64,000 nt of DNA from Neptunitalea chrysea. Lineage in GTDB: Bacteria > Bacteroidota > Bacteroidia > Flavobacteriales > Flavobacteriaceae. Every line of letters begins with the position of its first letter. Positions within the stretch are counted from its first letter, which is position 1. The position numbers and the translations under genes are program-made. The stretch is taken from positions 1 to 64,000 of the forward strand of contig NZ_BRVP01000001.1 of assembly GCF_027924145.1 (NCBI RefSeq). Reading direction: 5' to 3'. Of this stretch, positions 1-8,418 are shown piece after piece. Under the pieces are notes generated by a model that ran no database searches, was not told where the DNA came from, and saw only the letters and a program-made list of their open reading frames with translations.

Positions 1-165
1 TAGCGATAAAATTGTTTTACATAGCGCAAAAATGCCAAATAGTAAGCAGAAGATAATTATTAAGAGAACATACGTGTTTTTATATAGGGGTAATTGCCGC
101 TTTTTTGTTTTCTTATTAATTTTCATGTAGCAAAAGTTAAAAACCTGTAAATAAGATGTATATGT

Positions 166-476
166 GTAAATACATGTTTTTTTACTTGTCCAGATTTAGT
201 GTCTCACATGAAGATGTGGAACTATGTTGAAAATTTGACTTATATATTGATTGTTAAAATAGCATTTACAAAAGCGTAAACTCCAAAGAACAAGCAAAAT
301 AAAGTAACAATTAAAATAGTTAAGTTTGTTGACGGTTGACGTTGATTTTGTGATGTCATAGCGCTGATTATTAATTTTACATTACAAATGTTTAAAAATC
401 AAAACCTGTAGACATCGGTAAAAACACGTATTTTTTAAATAGTCTCTATTTTGGCTGGTAAATACTTGTTTTTATG
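166..476. repeat. three degenerate GTAAATAC-type repeats
   Basis: Three related stretches occur on the plus strand: GTAAATACATGTTTTTTTA at 166-184, GTAAAAACACGTATTTTTTA at 418-437 and GTAAATACTTGTTTTTATG at 458-476. The first two are each preceded by AACCTGTA, at 142-149 and 403-410, but at different distances. They flank the small reading frame at 240-359. They could be binding sites for a regulator or chance AT-rich similarity; no regulator gene lies nearby. The rest of 1-497 shows nothing else I can support. Confidence 0.3.
240..359 (-). CDS. possible small single-pass membrane protein (39 aa)
   Basis: A short frame begins with ATG at 359 and ends at TAA 240. It has a polar N-terminus (MTSQNQRQPSTN) followed by a continuous hydrophobic stretch of about 22 residues (roughly 13-35), the usual shape of a small single-pass membrane protein. 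It lies alone in about 500 bases without other genes, upstream of the aspartic protease gene and on the same strand. I do not recognise the family and see no clear TAnnTTTG promoter before it. The hydrophobic run could arise by chance in AT-rich DNA, so this is tentative. Confidence 0.35.
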   Translation of the reverse strand: MTSQNQRQPSTNLTILIVTLFCLFFGVYAFVNAILTINI

Positions 477-497
477 AATACTTAGAAATTTTCAATG

Positions 498-944
498 CTA
501 TTTTAAATATAGATTTTTCTTTTTGTAGTCAATGACTGCTTTTCCCTTTTTAAGTACGTCTGCGCCAATAATGCCATGTACTGGTAATGCATCTTGCATG
601 GTTAAGGCTTCATTAACGTGTGTAAGGTCAAAAATAACCACTTCAAGGTTCTTCTTGTTCCATCCTTTAATATGTAGTATGTTGTCTTTAGATGCTTTGG
701 TGTGAAGGTTGCTACCTCCGGCTCCGGAAGCTTTAATCTCAGATTCTTCAGTATGTAAATTAAAATGCTCTATACAGTCGGTACCTACACAGGTGTTAGA
801 GGCACCTGTATCTAATATAAACCTGCCAGATATACCATTTAAATGAGCTCTTACTTCAAAATGATTGGTATTGGTATACGTTAAAGGAATTTTAGTGTAT
901 CCTTTTTCTTTTAGAAAATGTTTTAAACTTACTGTTTCTTCCAT
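498..944 (-). CDS. retropepsin-like aspartic protease (clan AA)
   Basis: This is a predicted cytosolic protein of 148 residues. It carries the catalytic signature of retropepsin-like aspartic proteases, LDTGAS, with the Asp at residue 45, inside a beta-rich context (FILDTGASNTCVG). A later GIIGADVL segment matches the second conserved strand of the fold. One Asp-Thr-Gly per chain implies an active homodimer, as in retroviral proteases. There is no signal peptide or membrane segment. The substrate is unknown; related single-domain proteins are common in Bacteroidota. A possible -7 element (CAAAATTA on the plus strand, 962-969) lies just upstream. Family call confident, role not assigned. Confidence 0.8.
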   Translation of the reverse strand: MEETVSLKHFLKEKGYTKIPLTYTNTNHFEVRAHLNGISGRFILDTGASNTCVGTDCIEHFNLHTEESEIKASGAGGSNLHTKASKDNILHIKGWNKKNLEVVIFDLTHVNEALTMQDALPVHGIIGADVLKKGKAVIDYKKKNLYLK

Positions 945-1148
945 GATTTGGTTTGATGCCCCAAAATTATAATTTTTATTGAAGATTACAGTTTTTTGTG
1001 AAGGTATAATAAGATGAAGTGTAAAGAAAGAAGGTTATAGAGGTAGGTGTAATTTCTTTTTTAGTAAGATAGTACAAGCTATGCTTATAGAGTGATAATT
1101 TTATGCCGATTCCAGAGGATTAGAGCCTGCTTTTTTTATTTTTGCTTC

Positions 1149-1913
1149 ATGATTACAGATACACATACACATTTATATTCCGAAGCCTTTGAGGAAGATA
1201 GAGATGAAATGATTGCCCGCGCAAAAGAAAACGGGGTAGGAAGGTTTTTTCTTCCAGCAATAGATTCAACTTATACAGATAAAATGTTGACGCTTCAGAA
1301 GGCATATCCAAAGGAAATTTTTTTAATGTTCGGGTTGCATCCCACACATGTAAAAGAAAACTATAAAGAAGAGTTGGCGCATGTTGAAGAGATGATGGCA
1401 AAGCACACTGCTTATGCGGTTGGGGAAATAGGGATGGATTTGTATTGGGATAAAACCTATATAAAAGAGCAAAGAGCTGCGTTTAAAATGCAAATTCAAT
1501 TAGCTAAGAAAAATAAAATGCCTATTGTGATTCATTGCAGAGAAGCCTTTGATGAAGTGTTTGAGGTGTTGGAGGAAGAAAAAGGGGATGATCTTTTCGG
1601 GATTTTTCATTGCTTTACTGGAACTATTGAGCAAGCTCATAAGGCTATCTCTTATAATATGATGTTGGGTATTGGTGGAGTGGTAACGTTTAAAAATGGA
1701 AAAATAGATATGTTTTTAAAAGAAATTTCACTTGATAATATAGTGGTAGAAACAGACGCACCTTATTTGGCTCCGGTTCCGTATCGTGGAAAAAGAAATG
1801 AGAGTTCTTATATAGTGAATGTGGTGGAGAAATTGGCTACTATCTATCAAAAAACACCAAGTGAAATAGCTTCAATAACAACAGAAAACTCTAAAAAGAT
1901 ATTTGGTGTATAA
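1149..1913 (+). CDS. tatD: TatD family metal-dependent hydrolase
   Basis: TatD enzymes are TIM-barrel metallohydrolases with DNase activity in several bacteria. The metal ligands are visible: the HTH pair in DTHTHLY near the N-terminus, GEIGMD, the His in VIHCREA, FHCFTG and the Asp in VETDAPYLAP. The frame is open further upstream to 1092, but the family begins within a few residues of the DTHTH motif, so I place the start at ATG 1149 (254 aa) and treat the extra 19 residues as untranslated. The stop overlaps the ansA start by one base (TAATG), so the two genes are probably cotranscribed. Confidence 0.88.
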   Translation: MITDTHTHLYSEAFEEDRDEMIARAKENGVGRFFLPAIDSTYTDKMLTLQKAYPKEIFLMFGLHPTHVKENYKEELAHVEEMMAKHTAYAVGEIGMDLYWDKTYIKEQRAAFKMQIQLAKKNKMPIVIHCREAFDEVFEVLEEEKGDDLFGIFHCFTGTIEQAHKAISYNMMLGIGGVVTFKNGKIDMFLKEISLDNIVVETDAPYLAPVPYRGKRNESSYIVNVVEKLATIYQKTPSEIASITTENSKKIFGV

Positions 1914-2944
1914 TGGGAGTATACAGGTCTAAAATACTATTGATATATACAGGTGGTACTATTGGTATGATGAAAGATTATGAAACAGGTACACTCCGTG
2001 CTTTTGATTTTGATCAGTTACTGAGTAGGATACCTGAGTTGTATCAAATTGATTGCGATATTGAGACTGTATCTTTTGAAGTGCCTATAGATTCGTCTAA
2101 TATGAATCCTTTGTATTGGGTAGAGTTGGCAGAGATTATTGAGCAGCACTATAAACAGTTTGATGGATTTGTTGTGTTGCATGGTAGCGATACGATGAGT
2201 TATACTTCTTCTGCTTTAAGTTTTATGTTGGAAAACCTTACCAAGCCAGTTGTGTTTACCGGATCTCAATTGCCTATTGGAGATTTGAGAACCGATGCTA
2301 AAGAGAATTTAATTACTGCAGTACAAATAGCTTCGTTAAGAGAAAAAGGGCAAGCTTTGGTGCAAGAGGTGTGTTTGTATTTTGAATATAAGCTGTACAG
2401 GGCTAATAGAACTACTAAGGTAAGTGCCGACGATTTTGAAGCTTTTTTGTCGTTAAATTATCCTCCGCTAGCAGAAAGTGGGCTTCATTTGAAAATTTCT
2501 AGAGAAAAATTATTGAATAAAAATAATAAAAATGACCTTAAGGTTCATAAAAAAATGGACAATGCTATTGCTATTGTAAAATTATTTCCGGGAATTACAG
2601 AGGGCGTTTTGTCTTCGATGATGTTAAATCCGAATTTGAAAGGAGTTATTTTAGAAACTTTCGGAGCCGGAAATACGACTACAGAAGCATGGTTTTTGAA
2701 TATTTTAAAAGAAGCTGTAAATCAAGGTGTTATGGTGGTGAATGTTTCGCAGTGTATGGGAGGAAGTGTTTCTATGGGGCAGTATGAAACCAGTACAGCA
2801 CTAGAAAAAATGCGTGTAGTAAGTGGGAAAGATATGACCACTGAGGCGGCATTGACTAAATTGATGTATTTGTTAGGTGAAGGAATTCAGCCACGTGTTT
2901 TCAAAACAATCTACGAAACATCGCTTCGAGGTGAGCTATCCTAA
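1913..2944 (+). CDS. ansA: type I (cytoplasmic) L-asparaginase
   Basis: This enzyme hydrolyses L-asparagine to aspartate and ammonia. The protein has 343 residues, typical of type I bacterial asparaginases, and lacks a signal peptide, which points to the cytoplasmic form. The first catalytic Thr lies in the N-terminal TGGTIGMM motif and the second in HGSDTMSYT. The C-terminal small domain includes the conserved GAGN turn (ETFGAGNTT). It overlaps tatD by one base, and this pairing is common in Bacteroidota. No terminator is obvious before the tRNA-Ser gene that follows. It is unrelated in fold to the Ntn-type asparaginase at 23447-24439. Confidence 0.9.
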   Translation: MGVYRSKILLIYTGGTIGMMKDYETGTLRAFDFDQLLSRIPELYQIDCDIETVSFEVPIDSSNMNPLYWVELAEIIEQHYKQFDGFVVLHGSDTMSYTSSALSFMLENLTKPVVFTGSQLPIGDLRTDAKENLITAVQIASLREKGQALVQEVCLYFEYKLYRANRTTKVSADDFEAFLSLNYPPLAESGLHLKISREKLLNKNNKNDLKVHKKMDNAIAIVKLFPGITEGVLSSMMLNPNLKGVILETFGAGNTTTEAWFLNILKEAVNQGVMVVNVSQCMGGSVSMGQYETSTALEKMRVVSGKDMTTEAALTKLMYLLGEGIQPRVFKTIYETSLRGELS

Positions 2945-3014
2945 AATTAACTCCTTAAATTTTATCATTCCAAAAAAAATTTGTTATTTGCTGCCCTGAA
3001 AAAGTAACGGAAAC

Positions 3015-3102
3015 AGAGAGGTGGCCGAGTGGTCGAAGGCGCACGCCTGGAAAGTGTGTATACGTCAAAAGCGTATCGAGGGTTCGAATCCCTTCCTCTC
3101 TG
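3015..3102 (+). tRNA. tRNA-Ser (anticodon GGA)
   Basis: The 88-nt gene folds as a class II tRNA. The acceptor AGAGAGG pairs with CCTCTCT, the anticodon stem CACGC/GTGTG encloses the loop CTGGAAA with anticodon GGA, a long variable arm (about TATACG..CGTATC) follows, and the T-arm is GAGGG-TTCGAAT-CCCTT. The long variable arm and anticodon identify serine (UCC/UCU codons). CCA is not encoded. A run of T follows at 3106-3113 and may terminate transcription. Confidence 0.96.
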
Positions 3103-3179
3103 CTTATTTTTTTTACAAATTGAACTAAAAATTTTATATCTTTAAACCCTATTAACTAACAAATTTTAAGTCGAAAGAA

Positions 3180-3899
3180 ATGAAAAGAGTATTCTCAATG
3201 TTTGCTTTTGCAGCATTAACAATTTTAAATGTTGCCACTGTAAGTGCACAAGAAGAGACCACAAAAGGATTTCACCAGGAATTGAAAGAGCGTTTCATCC
3301 AGGGGGGGCCTGAATTTATGGGTATCGTATTATTGTGTTTAATTTTAGGTTTAGCTGTGGCTATTGAAAGAATTATCTATTTAAACATGGCTACTACTAA
3401 CACTAAGAAATTAGCTGCTAATGTAGAAGAGGCACTTACGTCTGGTGGTGTAGAAGCTGCAAAAGAAGTATGTAGAAACACAAAAGGACCTGTTGCTTCA
3501 ATCTATTACCAAGGTTTAGATAGAATTGACGAAGGTCTTGATGCTGTTGAAAAAGCTGTTGTAGCTTATGGAGGTGTTCAAATGGGGCAGTTAGAGAAAA
3601 ATGTATCTTGGGTGTCTTTATTTATTGCTGTAGCTCCGATGCTTGGTTTCATGGGTACGGTAATTGGTATGATTTTGGCATTCGATAAAATTAGTCAGGC
3701 TGGTGGTCTTGATGCATCGTTAATCGCAGGTGATATTAAGGTTGCGTTATTAACAACTGTATTTGGTCTTATCGTGGCTATTATTCTTCAAATTTTCTAC
3801 AACTACATCATTGCTAAAATTGATAGTATTGTAAATGATATGGAGGATGCTTCTATTATTTTAATAGATTTATTAATTAGAAACAAAGTACAAGGTTAA
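3180..3899 (+). CDS. exbB: MotA/TolQ/ExbB proton channel family protein
   Basis: ExbB is the pentameric inner-membrane scaffold that uses the proton-motive force to energise TonB-dependent outer-membrane transport. This protein (239 aa) starts with a hydrophobic, signal-like segment ending near VSAQEE. One membrane helix follows at about residues 48-68, then a cytoplasmic loop, then two closely spaced C-terminal helices (about 135-160 and 180-205). The conserved motifs APMLGFMGTVIGM and ALLTTVFGLIVAI are characteristic of MotA/TolQ/ExbB. It opens a tight cluster with a small membrane protein and two ExbD proteins. The N-terminal extension before the first helix is usual in Bacteroidota ExbB. 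Confidence 0.93.
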   Translation: MKRVFSMFAFAALTILNVATVSAQEETTKGFHQELKERFIQGGPEFMGIVLLCLILGLAVAIERIIYLNMATTNTKKLAANVEEALTSGGVEAAKEVCRNTKGPVASIYYQGLDRIDEGLDAVEKAVVAYGGVQMGQLEKNVSWVSLFIAVAPMLGFMGTVIGMILAFDKISQAGGLDASLIAGDIKVALLTTVFGLIVAIILQIFYNYIIAKIDSIVNDMEDASIILIDLLIRNKVQG

Positions 3900-3946
3900 T
3901 CTAATTAATAATTTAATCCACTTAAGAACATTTATAAGATTTAATT

Positions 3947-4366
3947 ATGCAACAAAAAGTATTTAATATAGGTATTGTAATTTTAGGTGTCATTTGCTTT
4001 GTATTTTGGTATCTATTATTAGGAAGTACCGATCCGTATTCAGATATCTTATTCTATGTTTCTTATATCTTATTAGCAATAGCTGTTGTAGGAGTAGCGA
4101 TATTTAGTTTAATAAATATCTTCTCTTCAGGTGAAAAGATTAAAAGAACATTAATAGGATTAGGAGCGTTAGCCGTTGTAGTTATCTTAGGATTTGTATT
4201 TGCAAGTTCGGGTAATATCAACGTACAAGATTTATCAGATCAAGGTATTACAGTTTCAGAATCTACTTCTAAAACTGTTGGAGCTGGTTTGGTTATGTTT
4301 TATATCCTAACAGCAGTAGCAATACTTTCTATGGTATTCGCTGGAGTTAAAAAATTGATTAAGTAA
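3947..4366 (+). CDS. small integral membrane protein inside the exbB-exbD cluster
   Basis: I do not recognise a named family. The 139-residue protein has about four hydrophobic helices: residues 5-25, 31-55, 65-85 and 112-133. A polar extracytoplasmic-type loop (about 86-110, NINVQDLSDQGITVSE) separates the last two. It lies 47 bases after exbB and 6 bases before the first exbD, so it is almost certainly cotranscribed. A role as an accessory part of the ExbB/ExbD motor is inferred from position only; there are no catalytic or cofactor motifs. Confidence 0.75.
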   Translation: MQQKVFNIGIVILGVICFVFWYLLLGSTDPYSDILFYVSYILLAIAVVGVAIFSLINIFSSGEKIKRTLIGLGALAVVVILGFVFASSGNINVQDLSDQGITVSESTSKTVGAGLVMFYILTAVAILSMVFAGVKKLIK

Positions 4367-4372
4367 TTTATT

Positions 4373-4984
4373 ATGGCAAAAAGAGCAGCACCGGAAGTAA
4401 ACGCAGGTTCTATGGCGGATATCGCCTTCCTTCTGCTTATCTTCTTCTTGGTAACTACTACCATTGAAACCAATCAAGGGTTAAGTGCAAGGTTACCTGA
4501 AAGACAACCAGTAACAGAAGATGCACCTCCTTTAAGGAAGCGAAATGTGTTCGAGGTTATGGTTAACCAAAATGACCAGTTGTTAGTAGAGAATGAGTTA
4601 ATGGAGATAGGTGATCTTAGAGAAGCAGCTGTAGCGTTTTTAGATAATGGAGGTGATGGTTCTTGCGCTTATTGTCAAGGTACTAAAGATGTAAACTCTT
4701 CAGTAAACCCTAATAAAGCTATAATTTCTTTACGTAACCAACGTGGTACTTCTTATAAGATGTATGTTGCAGTTCAGAACGAACTTCAGGCAGCATACAA
4801 CGTGTTAAGAGAGCGTGAGCGTGAAAGATTATATCCTAATGAGGTTAGCTGGACAGAGATGTGGGCGCAGTATAATGCTGCTAAAACATCTGATGCTAGA
4901 AAAGATGCTTTAAAGCCTAAGATTGAAAAGTTACAAGAACTTTTTCCATATAAATTATCGGAAGCAGAACCTAAAAAAGATTAA
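4373..4984 (+). CDS. exbD: ExbD/TolR family biopolymer transporter (first copy)
   Basis: ExbD supplies the protonatable aspartate of the ExbB/ExbD motor. After a short cytoplasmic N-terminus the single helix starts with MADIAFLLLIFFLVTTT; the Asp at the head of this helix is the essential proton-carrying residue. The periplasmic domain follows. At 203 aa it is longer than classical ExbD (about 140) because of an insertion around residues 95-125 (a CAYCQG turn and an NPNKAIISL strand), and it has a charged C-terminal tail. It is 11 bases from the second exbD gene. The two are diverged paralogues, which suggests a heteromeric ExbD arrangement. Confidence 0.92.
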   Translation: MAKRAAPEVNAGSMADIAFLLLIFFLVTTTIETNQGLSARLPERQPVTEDAPPLRKRNVFEVMVNQNDQLLVENELMEIGDLREAAVAFLDNGGDGSCAYCQGTKDVNSSVNPNKAIISLRNQRGTSYKMYVAVQNELQAAYNVLRERERERLYPNEVSWTEMWAQYNAAKTSDARKDALKPKIEKLQELFPYKLSEAEPKKD

Positions 4985-4995
4985 AACTCATAACT

Positions 4996-5481
4996 ATGTC
5001 TAAATTTAAGAAAAAGAAATCAGGTGATTTACCAGCGGTATCTACGGCATCGTTACCAGATATCGTATTCATGTTACTTTTCTTCTTTATGACGGTAACA
5101 GTTATGAAAGATAGTGACCTGATGGTAACTAATAAGGTACCAACAGCGTCTGAAGTACAGAAATTAGATAAGAAAGATCCTGTTATGTATATATATGCAG
5201 GAAAACCTACTATGAAATACCAGAAAAAAGCAGGTACTTCAAATAAGGTTCAGATAAACGATAAGTTTGTTGTTCCAGATGAAATTCCAAATTTTGTTTT
5301 AGAATATCAGTCTGGTTTACATCAAGATTTACAAAATCGTTTTATCACAGCATTAAAAATCGACGAAGACACAAACATGGGTATTGTTACCGATGTTAAA
5401 GAAGCGTTGAGAGATGCGAATGCATTAAAGATTAATTATATTACAAAAGACGGCGATCCTCTTGTTGGCTTAAAAAAGTAA
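4996..5481 (+). CDS. exbD: ExbD/TolR family biopolymer transporter (second copy)
   Basis: This second ExbD-type protein (161 aa) has a Lys-rich cytoplasmic N-terminus, then a helix beginning SLPDIVFMLLFFFMTVTV with the conserved proton-relay Asp, then a periplasmic domain with an insertion in place of the short loop of classical ExbD. It is clearly diverged from the preceding ExbD. As the last gene of the cluster it is followed within 25 bases by a strong terminator, so exbB, the small membrane gene and both exbD genes form one unit. The partner TonB protein is not in the window. Confidence 0.92.
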   Translation: MSKFKKKKSGDLPAVSTASLPDIVFMLLFFFMTVTVMKDSDLMVTNKVPTASEVQKLDKKDPVMYIYAGKPTMKYQKKAGTSNKVQINDKFVVPDEIPNFVLEYQSGLHQDLQNRFITALKIDEDTNMGIVTDVKEALRDANALKINYITKDGDPLVGLKK

Positions 5482-5504
5482 ATATTATTAATCTTTACAG
5501 ATAT

Positions 5505-5538
5505 AAAAAAAGCGTTTCAGAAATGGAACGCTTTTTTT
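5505..5538 (+). terminator. rho-independent terminator after the exbD pair
   Basis: The arms AAAAAAAGCGTTTC and GGAACGCTTTTTTT form a hairpin with one G-T wobble and a six-base loop, ending in a T run. It closes the exbB-exbD unit just before the outer-membrane protein gene. Confidence 0.88.
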
Positions 5539-5557
5539 ATTTTATGATATTTGTACT

Positions 5558-6268
5558 ATGAGAAATATTGTTTTTACATTATGGGTTGGGGTGTTAGGTG
5601 TTGTTGCCGTGAATGCGCAGGCAAGCGTTATAGATAGCTTGCATTATAAATATGTAGATGATACTTATTATGAAGATCAGTTTTATGCTGGTATGGTGTA
5701 TAATGTTTTGTATAATGGACCTGAGAATCTCTCTCAGAATAACTTTTCTAATGGGTTTTTAGTTGGCTTTATTAAAGATATGCCTATTAATAAACAACGT
5801 AATAAAGCAATTGGTTTAGGAGTAGGGTATAACAATATGTCTTTTTATTTTAATATGCGTGCTGCTAAGAGTAACGGTATTATTACCTATGATTATATAG
5901 ATAGTAATACCTCTTATAAACGAAGTAAGATTGAAACTCATGCTATTGAGATACCTTTAGAGTACCGTTGGAGAACTTCTACGGCTACTTCTACTAAGTT
6001 CTGGAGAGTTTATACAGGTGTGAGGGTTAGTTATGCATTTTCGCGGATTTCTAAATATATCTCGGAAACTGAAAAAGACGTGTTTGAAAATACAGATATT
6101 AAGCCTTTGCAATGTTCGGGTTATATAAGTATTGGGTATAATACTTGGAATTTGTATGGTAGTTTTGCTTTTACTAAACTTTTTGAAGATGGTGCTAAAA
6201 TAGAAAGTACCGGAGAGCCGTTAGATATGAGTTATTTAAGTGCAGGGTTGATGTTTTATATTTTATAA
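5558..6268 (+). CDS. outer-membrane beta-barrel protein, PorT/porin-like
   Basis: The 236-residue protein starts with a signal peptide (cleavage expected after VNAQA, near residue 21). It continues with alternating aromatic and polar strands, many of them Tyr-rich (GLGVGYNNMSFYFNM, SGYISIGYNTWNLYGSFAF), and ends in a hydrophobic strand with a C-terminal FYIL. The size and strand pattern fit the PorT-like eight-stranded barrels of Bacteroidota. One member of that family is part of type IX secretion, but a paralogue with another role is equally possible here. It follows the exbD terminator and overlaps the 3' end of the convergent membrane gene by six bases. Confidence 0.7.
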   Translation: MRNIVFTLWVGVLGVVAVNAQASVIDSLHYKYVDDTYYEDQFYAGMVYNVLYNGPENLSQNNFSNGFLVGFIKDMPINKQRNKAIGLGVGYNNMSFYFNMRAAKSNGIITYDYIDSNTSYKRSKIETHAIEIPLEYRWRTSTATSTKFWRVYTGVRVSYAFSRISKYISETEKDVFENTDIKPLQCSGYISIGYNTWNLYGSFAFTKLFEDGAKIESTGEPLDMSYLSAGLMFYIL

Positions 6269-6868
6269 CCAGTATTGAAAAGTTAATAGCTGGGGTAAAA
6301 TTCCTGTTATAATGCCAATAATTAGTTCTGTATTACTATGTGCTTTTAAATACAAACGTGATGAGGCTACAAAACCAGCTGCTATAATGAGAAGTGCTAA
6401 TAGCAAAGTAATGTCTATAGCATAGTGTATCCCTAATCCTATAATAAACATCATAAGTCCCGAAATACCTGTCATATGAATACTTGCCTTTACTTTAAAA
6501 ATAGCCATAATTAAACAAGCTAAAGTACTTCCTAATATACCTAAGAAAAAATAGTATAGTTCGGCAGCGTCTATTTTTGGAAGTAACTTAAGTAAAATAG
6601 TTGCGGTAATAAGAAGATTTATAAACAAGGGAAGTATCCGTTCTCTTGCATTACTAATTTCATAATCTGCCAAAAAACGAAACTTTTTTAAAATTATAGC
6701 TATTAATAACGGAACAATAATGGTTAAAATAGCAATAGAAATATAGGTTGCATTTTTAATCTCGGTAGAGTAGAATATAGGGCATATTCTATAAAATAGT
6801 AAAACCCCAAATAAAGGCATACTAATAGGGTGAAATACAACAGAGATGCTTCTAAAAAACCACTTCAT
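6263..6868 (-). CDS. PAP2-like integral membrane protein
   Basis: The 201-residue protein is very hydrophobic, with about six membrane helices. Three spaced segments resemble the signature of PAP2-type lipid phosphatases: ARERILPL (motif 1 RxxxxP-like), IHMTGISG (motif 2, with the His displaced from PSGH) and SSRLYLKAHSNTE (motif 3, SRxxxxxHxxxE). Motif 3 is the best match. The active-site pattern is altered, so it may act on isoprenoid or lipid phosphates or may have lost catalysis. It starts two bases before the rpoN stop on the same strand, suggesting rpoN and this gene are cotranscribed. Confidence 0.6.
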   Translation of the reverse strand: MKWFFRSISVVFHPISMPLFGVLLFYRICPIFYSTEIKNATYISIAILTIIVPLLIAIILKKFRFLADYEISNARERILPLFINLLITATILLKLLPKIDAAELYYFFLGILGSTLACLIMAIFKVKASIHMTGISGLMMFIIGLGIHYAIDITLLLALLIIAAGFVASSRLYLKAHSNTELIIGIITGILPQLLTFQYWL

Positions 6869-6869
6869 A

Positions 6870-8327
6870 TTACAGTTGTTTTCTTAAGCGTGCTACCGGA
6901 ATATCTAGTTGTTCTCTGTATTTGGCAATAGTTCTACGGGCAATAGGATACCCTTTTTCTTTTAATATAACGGCTAGCTTATCGTCTGTTAAAGGCTTTC
7001 TTTTATCTTCATCAGCTATAATGTCCTTAAGTATCTTTTTAATTTCGATAGTAGAAACATCTTCTCCTTCATTGTTTTTCATGGCTTCAGAGAAAAATTC
7101 TTTAATTAGCTTGGTGCCATAAGGGGTTTCTACATATTTACTGTTGGCTACTCTAGATACGGTAGATACATCCATCCCTATAATATCGGCAATGTCTTTT
7201 AAGATCATTGGACGAAGTTTCTGTTCATCTCCAGTTAAGAAATATTCTTTCTGATATTCCATAATAGCGCTCATGGTAACATAAAGTGTTTGTTGGCGTT
7301 GCAATACAGCGTCTATAAACCATTTGGCGGCATCTAATTTTTGCTTAATGAATTGTACGGCATCTTTTTGAGGTTTAGATTTGGTAGCAGATTCTTTATA
7401 ACCGGCTAGCATATCTTTATAATCTTTAGATACGTGTAATTCAGGAGCATTTCTACCGTTTAAAGTAATTTCTAGTTCACCGTCTCTAATGCGAATAGAA
7501 AAGTCGGGAACCACATGTTCTACCACTTTATTGTTGGTGTATGAGCCTCCCGGTTTCGGATTCAGTTTTTCAATTTCATGAATAGCCCCTTTTAGCTCTT
7601 CTTCCGTACAGCTACATTTTTGTAAAAGCTTTTCGTAGTGTTTCTTGGTAAACTGCTCAAAAGCACTATCAATAATTTGTATAGCTAATTCGGTTCTTGG
7701 GTTTTCTTTTTTACGTTTTAATTGTATAAGTAAGCACTCTTGTAAGTTACGTGCTCCAACGCCTGCAGGATCCATTTCGTGTACCACATTTTTTAGCATA
7801 CGTTCAATGTCTTCTTCAGTGGTAAAGATGTTTTGGGTAAAGGCTAAGTCGTCCATAATATCTAGTATGGTACGCCTTATATAACCACTTTCGTCTATAC
7901 TCCCTATTAAGAAATAGGCTATTTCTCGGTCGGTATCACTTAAACTAAAGGTGTTTAATTGGTTTTCTAAATGTTGATGAAATGAAAAAGTAGCTTCAAA
8001 GGGCATGGTTTTTTCTTCATCATCACTACTATAGTTATTTGCCTGAAGTTTGTAATCAGGTACTTCATCATCACTTAGATACTCGTCAACATTAATGTCT
8101 TCGGCATCTATACGTTCATTATCGTAATCATCGTAATCGTTTTCAAACTCGTCTTTCGTGTCTTCATAGGTTTCTTCCTTCCCTGTATCCAGAGCAGGAT
8201 TTTCCTCAAGTTCTTGTTTAAGACGTTGTTCAAAAGCCTGTGTAGGCAACTGAATCAATTTCATTAATTGAATTTGTTGCGGCGATAACTTTTGCGATAA
8301 TTTAAATTGTAAATGTTGTTTTAACAT
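6870..8327 (-). CDS. rpoN: RNA polymerase sigma-54 factor
   Basis: Sigma-54 directs RNA polymerase to -24/-12 promoters opened by AAA+ activators. All regions are present in 485 residues: the Gln/Leu-rich activator-interacting region I (residues 1-48), an unusually acidic Asp/Glu-rich linker (about 50-105), the core-binding domain, a helix-turn-helix (ADIIGMDVSTVSRVA) and the C-terminal RpoN box ARRTIAKYRE near residue 465. No sigma-54 activator is encoded in the window. It lies downstream of asnS, from which a terminator at 8355-8396 separates it, and seems to be read together with the PAP2-like gene. Confidence 0.96.
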   Translation of the reverse strand: MLKQHLQFKLSQKLSPQQIQLMKLIQLPTQAFEQRLKQELEENPALDTGKEETYEDTKDEFENDYDDYDNERIDAEDINVDEYLSDDEVPDYKLQANNYSSDDEEKTMPFEATFSFHQHLENQLNTFSLSDTDREIAYFLIGSIDESGYIRRTILDIMDDLAFTQNIFTTEEDIERMLKNVVHEMDPAGVGARNLQECLLIQLKRKKENPRTELAIQIIDSAFEQFTKKHYEKLLQKCSCTEEELKGAIHEIEKLNPKPGGSYTNNKVVEHVVPDFSIRIRDGELEITLNGRNAPELHVSKDYKDMLAGYKESATKSKPQKDAVQFIKQKLDAAKWFIDAVLQRQQTLYVTMSAIMEYQKEYFLTGDEQKLRPMILKDIADIIGMDVSTVSRVANSKYVETPYGTKLIKEFFSEAMKNNEGEDVSTIEIKKILKDIIADEDKRKPLTDDKLAVILKEKGYPIARRTIAKYREQLDIPVARLRKQL

Positions 8328-8354
8328 TGATGTATGATGACTTTGTTATAAAAG

Positions 8355-8396
8355 TAAAAAAAACAATCTACAGCCCATAAGGTGTAGATTGTTTTT
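8355..8396 (-). terminator. rho-independent terminator after asnS
   Basis: Perfect 12-base arms AAACAATCTACA (8361-8372) and TGTAGATTGTTT (8383-8394) enclose a ten-base loop. On the minus strand the hairpin is followed by a run of T, placing the end of the asnS transcript before rpoN. Confidence 0.88.
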
Positions 8397-8418
8397 GAAT
8401 TATTTTTAACGGTATTTC

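Noticed and set aside
1092-1148. N-terminal extension of tatD
   Set aside because: The extra 19 residues are hydrophobic and Cys/Phe-rich, unlike the family, which starts next to the metal-binding HxH.
3015-3102. tRNA-Ser as an integration site for a mobile element
   Set aside because: No integrase, no direct repeat of the tRNA 3' end and only core genes follow.
4373-5481. The two exbD genes as an assembly duplication
   Set aside because: They differ in length, insertion and most residues outside the helix; they are diverged paralogues.
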